Below, piece by piece: positions 25,445-33,180 of a stretch of DNA of 52,337 bases. The position numbers and the translations under genes are program-made. This stretch comes from Bacteroidales bacterium (GTDB lineage Bacteria; Bacteroidota; Bacteroidia; Bacteroidales; UBA932): assembly GCA_015060385.1 (NCBI GenBank), contig SUYO01000009.1, forward strand, positions 1-52,337. Reading direction: 5' to 3'. The notes under the pieces are model-generated. The model was not told the origin of the DNA, did no database searches, and was given only the letters and a program-made list of their open reading frames with translations. Each line of letters starts with the position of its first letter. Positions within the stretch are counted from its first letter, which is position 1.

Positions 25445-26509
25445 ATGATGGAACAGGATATTCTATTTGTAAGCACCGGCAATTTGTTGAATGATGCAAA
25501 GACTATAATTGATCGTGCCAGAGCGAAGGCGTATGCGACAGTCAATGTCGCATTGGTGGAGAGAAACTGGTTGTTGGGGAAGCGTATTGCAGAAGAGGAA
25601 CTTCAAGGGGAAGATCGTGCTGCTTACGGAGCAAACGTGATCAAAAGACTCTCGAAGGAATTGACGGATGAGTATGGTAAGGGGTATACCAAGAGTAACT
25701 TATATCAGTTCTGTGAGTTCTATAAGTTGTTCCCAGAGATTTTCCACACGTCGTGTGGAAAATCAGCAATCCTATTATCTTGGTCACATTACAGGACATT
25801 ATTGCAGGTGCAGGACGCTGAGGCTCGCACTTGGTATATGCAGGAATCTATAAGTCAGACCTGGAGCGTGCGTACTCTTCAAAGAAACATTTCCTCGCAG
25901 TATTACTATAGGTTGCTTCAGTCTCAGCATAAAGATCTTGTTGAAAAGGAGATGCTGGAGATTACAGCGCCATTGCAGGATACAGACAAGTTTGAGTTTG
26001 TGAAGAATCCTGTAGTGGCAGAGTTTCTTGGCTTGGCTCCGAATACTGATTTTACAGAATCGCGCCTTGAGGGAGCTATCATCACTCATCTGCAGAAGTT
26101 TATGATGGAACTTGGTAAGGGCTATGCTTTTGTTGCAAGGCAGCAGCACATACATACTGAGAAGCAGGATTATTATATTGACTTGGTATTCTATAACTAT
26201 ATCCTTAAAGCTTTTGTGCTGATTGATTGCAAGACATCAAAGGTGACTCATCAGGATGTGGGACAAATGGATATGTATATCAGGATGTATGATGAGTTAA
26301 AGCGTACGGAACACGACAATCCGACGATTGGCATAATTCTTTGCGCCGATACAGATGATGATATAGCCCGATATTCAATAATGCACGGAAATGATCAGCT
26401 ATTCGCTTCTAAATATAAATTATACCTGCCTTCAGAGGAAGAACTTCGTGCGGAGATAGAAACACAGAAACAACTATTCTATCTGCAGCATAAGGATGGA
26501 AAGGAGTAA
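25445..26509 (+). CDS. YhcG-family PD-(D/E)xK nuclease (DUF1016)
   Basis: The 354-residue protein has the DUF1016 N-terminal helical domain (about 10-150, with VALVERNWLLGKRIAEEE, YGKGYTKSNLYQFCEFYKLFP and LSWSHYRTLL) and a C-terminal restriction-endonuclease-fold domain (about 180-330). Catalytic residues are likely Asp246 in DYYIDLVFYN and Asp261/Lys263 in LIDCKT, where the second acidic residue is Asp in place of the common Glu. The family is widespread near mobile elements and restriction-modification genes and is thought to act in DNA cleavage or recombination. A 27-bp near-perfect palindrome lies inside the coding region at 25738-25764. Base composition is more AT-rich than the flanking core genes. 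It overlaps the following gene remnant by TAATG. Confidence 0.9.
   Translation: MMEQDILFVSTGNLLNDAKTIIDRARAKAYATVNVALVERNWLLGKRIAEEELQGEDRAAYGANVIKRLSKELTDEYGKGYTKSNLYQFCEFYKLFPEIFHTSCGKSAILLSWSHYRTLLQVQDAEARTWYMQESISQTWSVRTLQRNISSQYYYRLLQSQHKDLVEKEMLEITAPLQDTDKFEFVKNPVVAEFLGLAPNTDFTESRLEGAIITHLQKFMMELGKGYAFVARQQHIHTEKQDYYIDLVFYNYILKAFVLIDCKTSKVTHQDVGQMDMYIRMYDELKRTEHDNPTIGIILCADTDDDIARYSIMHGNDQLFASKYKLYLPSEEELRAEIETQKQLFYLQHKDGKE
25738..25764. repeat. 27-bp palindrome inside the YhcG-type gene
   Basis: Arms GATTTTCCACACG (25738-25750) and CGTGTGGAAAATC (25752-25764) are perfect reverse complements around one T. In the protein it encodes the stretch FHTSCGKSA between FPEIF and LLSWSHY, a place where related proteins as I recall them vary in length. 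Confidence 0.85.
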
Positions 26510-26652
26510 TGGGTGTTGTATACAATGGTACAGAGTGACTGGAAAATACGCCGAATCTGATTGAGGAATTTCGCGAAGATAAGATCTTTGTTTTCGGTGA
26601 CAATATGGCTATTATACCTATTCTTAATAATTTGAACAAATCTGAGTTTTGA
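26509..26652 (+). pseudogene. Broken fragment of an A1S_2505-like (macro-like) gene
   Basis: From the ATG at 26509, which overlaps the YhcG stop codon, the frame reads MGVVYNGTE, an in-frame TGA (26536-26538), then LENTPNLIEEFREDKIFVFG and DNMAI..., and ends at a TGA (26650-26652). ENTPxxI...IFVFGxN is the recognisable N-terminal signature of a phage-related family (A1S_2505-like) whose members go on with a glycine-rich GxHGxGAA motif and about 100 more residues. Here the sequence departs after DNMA, so the gene is truncated and has an internal stop. It is probably the decayed partner or neighbour of the YhcG gene. The family assignment rests on a short signature. Confidence 0.6.
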
Positions 26653-26752
26653 AAACTCGTATGTTGATGTGATAACATATAAAGATTTCACGAATAGGTG
26701 ATTTTTTACAATATATAAAGCAAAAATACAACGCAAAACAAATCGAATTACA

Positions 26753-26785
26753 CTAAGATGGATCAATAAAATAAATGAATTATGA
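26753..26785 (+). repeat. Duplicated leader, copy 1
   Basis: CTAAGATG...TAAATGAATTATGA, running into the ATG of the metallo-beta-lactamase gene. It is almost identical to 27871-27904, which leads into the ATG of the following gene. Confidence 0.8.
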
Positions 26786-27831
26786 GTTTGTTATTTAGTG
26801 CATTAGAAGTCGGTCAAGGCGATGCCTTTCTTTTAGAGAAGGATGACTGGAAATGCTTATTCGATTCCGGAGGTAGTAAAAGTGGTTTAGAGTCATTGTT
26901 AAGGAAGAAAAAGATTAATCATCTGAATTTGGCCATCTGCTCTCACAATGATTTCGATCATACTAATGGTTTTATTGGAATTTTGGGTACCAGGAGTGTT
27001 ACTATAGATGAAATCTGGTTGCCAGGGTTATTCGGAAGTATTATACAATATGTTGTGGATAATGGTATCCCACGAGAGATTCTTGAGCCTGAAGAATATC
27101 ATATTGATGATATAGATATTGACTCCCTATATGATAGGGAGTTAAAGTCCATATCTTGTGATGAGTTCGAAGATAATTTGCCTATGTATATAAGATTTAT
27201 GGATTATGCACATAGTGATCTGCGATATGAATTTTGGCCATATTTCAGATTTTCTTTCAATAAACTATCTCTGTTAATAAAATTGAAGAACATTGAGAAA
27301 ATAGCGAGACTGGCATATAAGCGTGGTTGTATAATTAGATGGTTTGAGCCTGCTAATGGATGTGTAAACAATTACATTGATTATGGATTTACTGCACTAA
27401 ACTCAAAAGAGATGCATCAAATTAAGAAACTTAAAGGAGTACAAGAGTTTATGTATGCTCTAACATTAACGGACGAGAACAAGTATTCTTTGGTATTTGA
27501 GTATGCAGAAGCAAATACACCTATCGTGCGTTTTTCTGCCGATTCAGATTGTACTTGCCAAAGTGTTATACCATATCCTAATAATATAATTATCACGGCC
27601 CCACATCATGGTTCCGAGGCTAATCAGAATGTTTATAATTCAATTCAAGGTGGCAATATTATATGGGTGAGAAGTGATCGCAAATCAAGAAAAAGACCTT
27701 GTGCCGCTTTTAAGAACCAAGCAAATAGGTACTGCCTCGCGTGCCGCAATCACAATTTCAAGGCAGAACTTCGTTTTGAATACAATGGAAGATGGTGGCA
27801 ACACATAAACGGGAATAGTTGCACCTGCTAA
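26782..27831 (+). CDS. ComEC-like metallo-beta-lactamase-fold hydrolase
   Basis: The 349-residue stand-alone MBL-fold protein starts MSLLFSALEVGQGDAFLLE, typical of the ComEC/Rec2 C-terminal hydrolase group. Metal-binding motifs: DSGG near residue 29, SHNDFDH (His55, Asp57, Asp59, His60), FSADSD (Asp254) and APHHGSE (His275, His276). Between motif II and the later motifs lies a large insertion of about 150 residues rich in aromatic and acidic residues. No membrane segment or signal is seen, so it is probably cytoplasmic. Such solo enzymes often occur in defence and mobile-element islands as nucleases or other hydrolases. It is followed, under a copied leader, by a membrane protein of unknown family. 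AT-rich codon use separates it from the core genome. Confidence 0.85.
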   Translation: MSLLFSALEVGQGDAFLLEKDDWKCLFDSGGSKSGLESLLRKKKINHLNLAICSHNDFDHTNGFIGILGTRSVTIDEIWLPGLFGSIIQYVVDNGIPREILEPEEYHIDDIDIDSLYDRELKSISCDEFEDNLPMYIRFMDYAHSDLRYEFWPYFRFSFNKLSLLIKLKNIEKIARLAYKRGCIIRWFEPANGCVNNYIDYGFTALNSKEMHQIKKLKGVQEFMYALTLTDENKYSLVFEYAEANTPIVRFSADSDCTCQSVIPYPNNIIITAPHHGSEANQNVYNSIQGGNIIWVRSDRKSRKRPCAAFKNQANRYCLACRNHNFKAELRFEYNGRWWQHINGNSCTC

Positions 27832-27870
27832 ATAAAACAGAAACTAACTGAATTACAGTATTTGCTATGG

Positions 27871-27904
27871 CTAAGATGAAACGATAAAAATAAATGAATT
27901 ATGA
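27871..27904 (+). repeat. Duplicated leader, copy 2
   Basis: CTAAGATGAA...TAAATGAATTATGA precedes the membrane protein gene and matches 26753-26785 with only a few changes and one gap. It probably holds the translation initiation region of both genes. Confidence 0.8.
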
Positions 27905-28836
27905 TTGGTTGGTTTTGCAAATTAGACAGCACATTACAATGTGCTATTATTAGTGCTATAACAAGCATCGCAATATGCCTAACTCCACTTATAATCAACT
28001 TTATCAGAGAGAAATATATTATTGGATATAAACTGAGAAAGGAATATACCTTTAAGCAGAGAATGGGCATAAAAGAAAAACTGGCAAGTAGCAAAACTCC
28101 ATTAATAAGATCTGCAGAAGAACTTAATTATAGACTTTGGAATTTATCCCAAAATATAGATAAGAGATGGCATAATTGCAAAGAGTCAGATATAAAGCAA
28201 CATGACAAATGTTATTATATTAAAAGCTTTACATACCGATTTTTGTGTTTCCTATATTGGATAGACAGGGCTGAAGACGATATATATAATTTTGATTTCT
28301 CTGTGGCAGCAAAAGATGAGAAAGAATATTTAAAATATATTAAGGTACTGAAGCATTTCTTCTGTGAGAGTGAGTTGTTAAAAGACCTTGGATACAATTA
28401 CTCAAAAGATGAAGCCCATTTTTATAAAGATAATATAAAAATATATGTAAACTACATTAAAAACGGTGATTCTGTAATATCATATGGAACTTTTATTCAG
28501 AAAATAGAGGACGATTATACAGATATTCACACTGTTGTTGATTTTATTAGAAACACTGAAGATAATGAACTCAACAATCAATACAATATATTAAAATCTT
28601 TCCATTTATTTTTAATGTTATTCTTGAATAAATACGGATTAGATTATCATTATACGGATAGAAGCAAATACAAAAAATTGATTCAAGATAAATATAATAA
28701 CATTAAAATCAAACCAGCTTTATTGGAATATTTTGCAAGAAACAAAGTGATTAAAGAAGCTAAATGGGTTATTAAAGATCTATGTAAGGAAAATTACTGT
28801 ATGTATAGAATTAAGACGATTTTAAAAACTATATAA
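27901..28836 (+). CDS. Membrane-anchored protein of unknown family
   Basis: The 311-residue protein has one N-terminal hydrophobic segment (about 13-35, AIISAITSIAICLTPLIINF) followed by a long, highly charged, mostly helical region rich in Lys, Asp, Tyr and Asn. I do not recognise the family. The pattern of one anchor and a cytoplasmic helical body resembles many phage-defence effectors or sensors, but no catalytic motif can be pointed out. It lies 69 bp after the MBL gene and shares its leader sequence, so the two are probably one functional unit. Base composition is strongly AT-rich. Confidence 0.75.
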   Translation: MIGWFCKLDSTLQCAIISAITSIAICLTPLIINFIREKYIIGYKLRKEYTFKQRMGIKEKLASSKTPLIRSAEELNYRLWNLSQNIDKRWHNCKESDIKQHDKCYYIKSFTYRFLCFLYWIDRAEDDIYNFDFSVAAKDEKEYLKYIKVLKHFFCESELLKDLGYNYSKDEAHFYKDNIKIYVNYIKNGDSVISYGTFIQKIEDDYTDIHTVVDFIRNTEDNELNNQYNILKSFHLFLMLFLNKYGLDYHYTDRSKYKKLIQDKYNNIKIKPALLEYFARNKVIKEAKWVIKDLCKENYCMYRIKTILKTI

Positions 28837-29560
28837 CTCATACTATTTTAACACACTTCAGCGATCACACCTCTGAGATGACCAAATGGAGCTATTTTAG
28901 AAGGAAAGTTACATATGAGTGGCGAGGAGAGACACAAGGAACTATGCGCTGCCTTATTACGTGATGATATGCGTGCATTCGGTTCTGTACGATATGACAA
29001 AAGGGTTTGTAAATTGATTTATAGTTTGTTTTTAGAGGACATTTGGTAAAAATTGATTTATTGTTGAATGTTTCTTGTGAAAATTGTGCTTGATTAATGT
29101 TTTGTCAAATGGCTTTATAGAAATATCGGAAAGGTGTGGATCTAAGTGCTTAAAATTCTAGGAAAGGTGTAAATCGGATAAGTAGCGCATTGATTGTCAG
29201 GCGTTTTGGATGCTTGGTAATATTATGGTTGTAAACAGACAGAATATGTATTGGATGACTACACGATATTTAATACTAGGTCCTGATTATATCAAACAAA
29301 ATGTTGATGTCATAGGTGATGTCACCAGTTATGTCACAGGTATAAATCTCACTGTCATAGAAAGCCGGGCTCCCATTCTCAAGTGTATGCTTGATAGTAA
29401 AGTACAACAACTGGCTACTTGAAATGGTATGAATAACTAAGGGTGTATAACTATATGTATAACTGATTTTTTACTCCATTTAATTGCAGGAAGTAACAAA
29501 TAGGAGGTAAGAATCGAACTTGATACGGAAAACTGTTGCAGGAAGTATCAAGTTTGCAAG
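28837..29560. other. Gene-poor AT-rich stretch inside the putative integrated element
   Basis: No convincing gene is present. A short frame 28915-29049 (44 residues, MSGEERHKELCAALLRDDMR at the start) and an overlapping one ending before it (HTSEMTKWSYFRRKVTYEW) have no recognisable family and may be remnants. GGAAAGGTGT followed by RRATC is directly repeated at 29128-29142 and 29161-29175 (33-bp spacing). Near the right boundary TTGCAGGAAGTA(A/T)CAA is repeated at 29484 and 29536, and AACTTGATAC (29517-29526) pairs with GTATCAAGTT (29545-29554). These repeats are candidates for recombinase arm sites. Confidence 0.5.
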
Positions 29561-29573
29561 CCGGTGACACCAC
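29561..29573 (+). repeat. att-like direct repeat, right copy (displaced tRNA-Phe 3' end)
   Basis: CCGGTGACACCAC, identical to 25275-25287. It is followed within a few bases by a terminator hairpin, exactly as expected for a native tRNA 3' end displaced by integration. Confidence 0.75.
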
Positions 29574-29575
29574 AG

Positions 29576-29611
29576 AAAAAGGCTTTCTAGGTATCTAGAG
29601 AGCTTTTTTTT
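29576..29611 (+). terminator. Orphan terminator beside the right att copy
   Basis: Stem GCTTTCTAG (29582-29590) with CTAGAGAGC (29595-29603), a GTAT loop and one T-G pair, flanked by AAAAA and a run of eight T. No gene ends just before it, so it is probably the original tRNA-Phe terminator. Confidence 0.8.
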
Positions 29612-29777
29612 GTTCCATTAATGTACCACATTCATAAATAGACATCTGGAATGGGTTTCACAGATGATATCACAGTTGGGGCCGGATATGGATCAGGAGG
29701 TAAGCTTGTATCGGAGATCTGTACCCCACAATATGAGCAACTGGCTTCCCGGTTTCTTCAGACTTTACATATTTTAC

Positions 29778-29799
29778 AAAGTGTAAAGAAACTTTACAG
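29778..29799. promoter_or_regulatory. Palindromic operator, copy 1
   Basis: AAAGTGTAAAGAAACTTTACAG contains TGTAAAG-AAA-CTTTACA, a perfect 7-bp inverted repeat. The 22-bp sequence recurs unchanged at 29899-29920, 121 bp further on. It is probably the site of a dimeric regulator of the permease gene. Confidence 0.7.
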
Positions 29800-29851
29800 T
29801 TTTTCTTTTCAAGAAATGTGTAACTTGCACAGAATAAGGGCAATACACTTA

Positions 29852-29867
29852 TTGGCACGGTTTTGTC
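29852..29867 (+). promoter_or_regulatory. Sigma-54-like promoter (imperfect)
   Basis: TTGGCACGG (29852-29860) is a very good -24 element. The -12 part reads TTGTC at 29863-29867, one base closer than the normal spacing and with GT in place of GC. It lies between the two palindromic operators and upstream of the permease, which fits an NtrC-type activated promoter, but the -12 defect makes it tentative. Confidence 0.4.
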
Positions 29868-29898
29868 GGTTTATACGTATTTAACCCTATTTTTTAAT

Positions 29899-29920
29899 AA
29901 AGTGTAAAGAAACTTTACAG
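29899..29920. promoter_or_regulatory. Palindromic operator, copy 2
   Basis: Exact copy of the 22-bp site at 29778-29799, ending 13 bp before the permease ATG, so a bound protein could also hinder transcription or translation start. Confidence 0.7.
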
Positions 29921-29933
29921 ACCTTATACAATC

Positions 29934-32237
29934 ATGATTGAATACTTGCGTTTTCTGTTCCGGAATAAATGGTATATCATCGTAGAGGTGATAGGTATCA
30001 GTGTTGCCTTGGCTTTTACCATTCCACTTTTGTCTTTCTTTTCTGACAAATGGGAAATAGACCACGGAAAGGAGTTCAAACGCGTCTATGCCGTTTGTCC
30101 AGTCGATGAATCATTTGAAACGACAATAGGATTGGGGCAGGAGTTGATTGAGGCAGTTCCAGAAATCGACCGGTATGCTCAGATTTACGTTAGCGGGAAC
30201 AATGCGATATCCGTTGGTGATAATACACTAAGTGCCTTGGGTATTGCGGTCAGTCGGGATTTCTTCACATTCTTTGATATCAAATTCTCCGAGGGCTCAC
30301 CGTTGTCACTGGCAGATCGTAAATCGGTTTTGATCTCCGGGAGTCTGGCGGCAAAAATCGACAATGATGCAATGGGAAAACCATTGACCTGTGCAGGAGA
30401 GGAATATATTGTAAATGGAATATTTGACGATCTGCATAATTCTTTACTCCCATCAGCAGACATCATTTTCAGCATTGATTCGCCGATGCTGGATGCCCAA
30501 TGGGCAAATCCATCAGGTTATTGGGAGGATATCGTTACGTTCATTCGGATTCAAGATGGTTTCAAGGCCAAAGACATATTGAACAAGTGCAAGGACGCTT
30601 GTAAAAACTTTTATTCATCTTATTATGCACAGCATCCGGATGCCGTTATAAAACTGATCAGATATGACAAGATATCGTCCAATATATATAATTACAGTCT
30701 TACCCAGACTTGGGGATTATCGCTATGGGCAGTTGAACTATTTGGCATAATCCTCTTCATCTTCGCCTTCGTCAACTATGTCAATCTGAATGTTGCCCTT
30801 TCGACTAAGCGAGGTAAAGAATGGGCATTGAAGAAACTGCTTGGCTCTTCCGAAAAGGGAATCAGGATGGCTAATTTTCTGGAGACACTCCTCATTACCT
30901 CCGTATGCTTTGTCTTGGGTTATGGTCTGTCCAAATACATCTTCCCCGTCTTTAACAGTTTCTTTAATGTTACCCATACGTTCATAGAACTGGACAGTTC
31001 GTTAACGCCCGGAAAGATTCTTTTTTATGGAATTTTCATTCTTCTTCTCTCAGTCATAACCGCTTTGATTCCATCAAAGATAGCAAAAAGGTATTCTGCT
31101 ATAGATATAGTAAATGGTGGATATCGTGCACAACTGAAAAAGGATACGAGCAGCATTCTCATTGGGATTCAATGCTTCATTTCCATCGTCCTTTTATCTG
31201 TGTCCATTCTGTTTTACGCGCAATACAAAAAGATGGCTGACCGGCCTCGTGGAGAGATGGCTGAGAACGTCTTTGTGATATCCGGGAATTATCCAAGGGA
31301 AGCGCTCGCTACAGCGGCAGATGCTCTGCGTTCTTTACCGTTTGTCCAGGCAGTGGGACTCTCCAATGATTGTCCTGGAGATGGTAGTTATTCAAGAGGC
31401 ACGCTAAAGTCTGAAGATGGTGCATCAACAGACCTTTATGTAATCCATTGTGATGCAGATGCCTTTAATGCGTTTGGCTTTGTAACGGAAAGCGGGAAAA
31501 AAGTTTCTGACGGTTTGTGGCTCACCAATAGTGCCAGAGATATCATCTCACAGGATAACGCCGGTATTGATGATGGATATCTTGCGAGCAGGTTTGGGGC
31601 TGAAGTCAAGGGTATTGTATCAGATTTCGTTATCAATGCAGAGAATGATATACCTGCTGCTTTGAAAGTATCAGATTCAGGTGAATTCAACCGCTTGGTA
31701 ATCAATACTGCGGGTCGTTATGATTCTTACCCGGAAGAGATACTGGGGACTTTCAGGAAGGCTTTTTCGGACACCAATTATGATTATGCACTACCAAAAA
31801 CAGCTGGATATATCGATAGTTATTACGAGAAATCGTTATCTCCTACGAAAGCAATATTGTCAATGGTAGTGATTTATGCATTACTTGCCCTTTTATTGAC
31901 CGTTCTTGGCTTGGTTGCAATGAGCACTTATTATATTTCATTACATAGGAAGGATTCGGCTGTCCGGAAAGTTTTCGGGGCAACAGGCGGTGAAGAAATC
32001 CGTCGTCACATCTATCGATACCTCAAAATAGTGGTAGCCGCAAGTGTCATCGGTATTATCCTTTCTATTATAATAAACGACGCCATTATCCTGAGCTATT
32101 CCTATCGCCTGAACTCTACATACTGGATATATATATTGGCTGTTATCATTGTTGCCAGTATTGCTTTCCTATCCGTTTATCTTCAAGCGAGGAGGGCTGC
32201 ATTTAAGAATCCTGTTCTTTATCTACGGGATGAATAA
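29934..32237 (+). CDS. FtsX/MacB-type ABC transporter permease (no ATPase nearby)
   Basis: The 767-residue protein has the duplicated MacB-like plan seen in Bacteroidota: an N-terminal membrane helix (about 15-35), a periplasmic MacB_PCD domain (about 36-265), three helices (about 270-380, with KRGKEWALKKLLGSS coupling region), a helix near 405, a second periplasmic domain (about 430-625) and three C-terminal helices with RKDSAVRKVFGATGGEE and a final ARRAAFKNPVLYLRDE tail. Such permeases work with an ABC ATPase and often an HlyD-type adaptor in mechanotransmission-type export; neither is in this window, so partners must be encoded elsewhere. The upstream region has two operators and a sigma-54-like promoter. 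The gene is convergent with fabD. Confidence 0.88.
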   Translation: MIEYLRFLFRNKWYIIVEVIGISVALAFTIPLLSFFSDKWEIDHGKEFKRVYAVCPVDESFETTIGLGQELIEAVPEIDRYAQIYVSGNNAISVGDNTLSALGIAVSRDFFTFFDIKFSEGSPLSLADRKSVLISGSLAAKIDNDAMGKPLTCAGEEYIVNGIFDDLHNSLLPSADIIFSIDSPMLDAQWANPSGYWEDIVTFIRIQDGFKAKDILNKCKDACKNFYSSYYAQHPDAVIKLIRYDKISSNIYNYSLTQTWGLSLWAVELFGIILFIFAFVNYVNLNVALSTKRGKEWALKKLLGSSEKGIRMANFLETLLITSVCFVLGYGLSKYIFPVFNSFFNVTHTFIELDSSLTPGKILFYGIFILLLSVITALIPSKIAKRYSAIDIVNGGYRAQLKKDTSSILIGIQCFISIVLLSVSILFYAQYKKMADRPRGEMAENVFVISGNYPREALATAADALRSLPFVQAVGLSNDCPGDGSYSRGTLKSEDGASTDLYVIHCDADAFNAFGFVTESGKKVSDGLWLTNSARDIISQDNAGIDDGYLASRFGAEVKGIVSDFVINAENDIPAALKVSDSGEFNRLVINTAGRYDSYPEEILGTFRKAFSDTNYDYALPKTAGYIDSYYEKSLSPTKAILSMVVIYALLALLLTVLGLVAMSTYYISLHRKDSAVRKVFGATGGEEIRRHIYRYLKIVVAASVIGIILSIIINDAIILSYSYRLNSTYWIYILAVIIVASIAFLSVYLQARRAAFKNPVLYLRDE

Positions 32238-32321
32238 ACATAGTAGCCATCGTTCCTGTCTGAATCTCGGTGCTCTATCATCAATCCGCAAGCAAAATTC
32301 TCTATATACCATTAAGATGGA

Positions 32322-33176
32322 TCAGGCAGGAAGAATCTTGGAGAGGAGACCCTGGAGGACTTTGCCGGGGCCGGTCTCGACAAATTCGTCTGCTCCGTCT
32401 GCAGCCATGTTCAGGACTGTCTGGGTCCACCTTACCGGAGCTGTCAGCTGTGCAAGAAGATTCCGTCTTATTTCAGCGGGATCCGTGGTCGGTAGGGCTG
32501 TAACATTCTGGTAGACAGGACAGACAGGCTGTCTGAACTCCACGCTTGCAATTCCCTCCGCAAGTTCCTCAGCAGCAGGCTGCATAAGCGGAGAATGAAA
32601 GGCACCTCCCACAGGTAGAAGGAGGGCTCTCTTCGCTCCGGCCGCCTTCATCTTTTCCGATGCTGCAGCAACGGCATCGCATGAACCGGAAATCACGATC
32701 TGACCCTCGCAGTTGTAGTTTGCCGGAACCACGGTTCCTGCCGTCTCTGCACATATGGCCTCGACTTTATCGGCCGGAAGCGCGAGGATGGCAGCCATCG
32801 CGCCCGGGTTTGCTTCACAGGCCTTCTGCATGGCACGGGCACGGATAGAGACGAGACGGAGTCCGTCCTCAAAATCAAGAGCATCCGCAGCGACAAGCGC
32901 AGAAAACTCGCCCAGAGAGTGGCCTGCCACCATGTCGGGACAGAAATTCGGGCTGCACTTTGCAAGGATCACAGAGTGCAGGAAGATTGCAGGCTGTGTC
33001 ACCTTTGTCTGCTTGAGCTGATCTGCCGTACCTTCAAACATGATGTCAGTTATACGGAAACCGAGAATCCCGTTGGCGCGCTCGAACATCTCGCGCGCCT
33101 GAGCGTCATTCTCATACAGTTCTTTAGCCATTCCGGGGAACTGCGACCCCTGTCCTGGAAATATATATGCCTTCAT
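32322..33176 (-). CDS. fabD: Malonyl-CoA:ACP transacylase
   Basis: The 284-residue FabD transfers malonyl from CoA to ACP for fatty acid chain extension. It has the N-terminal FPGQGSQFPGM motif, the nucleophile Ser87 in GHSLGEFSAL, Arg112 region (SIRARAMQ) and catalytic His194 in GGAFHSPLM. Length is slightly short, with no missing motif. It is the last gene of the fabH-fabK-fabF-fabZ-fabD operon, 4 bp after fabZ. Confidence 0.96.
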   Translation of the reverse strand: MKAYIFPGQGSQFPGMAKELYENDAQAREMFERANGILGFRITDIMFEGTADQLKQTKVTQPAIFLHSVILAKCSPNFCPDMVAGHSLGEFSALVAADALDFEDGLRLVSIRARAMQKACEANPGAMAAILALPADKVEAICAETAGTVVPANYNCEGQIVISGSCDAVAAASEKMKAAGAKRALLLPVGGAFHSPLMQPAAEELAEGIASVEFRQPVCPVYQNVTALPTTDPAEIRRNLLAQLTAPVRWTQTVLNMAADGADEFVETGPGKVLQGLLSKILPA

Positions 33177-33180
33177 GATA

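Noticed and set aside
29210..29422. 70-codon plus-strand frame inside the putative element
   Set aside because: No start signals, no recognisable motif, and built partly from short GATGTCA-type repeats.
25214..29611. Integrase or transposase gene for the tRNA-Phe element
   Set aside because: No frame in the interval has tyrosine or serine recombinase or DDE motifs; the element boundary call rests on the repeats and terminators only.
29651..29884. 77-codon plus-strand frame upstream of the permease
   Set aside because: It overlaps the operator and the sigma-54-like promoter; the regulatory reading fits better.
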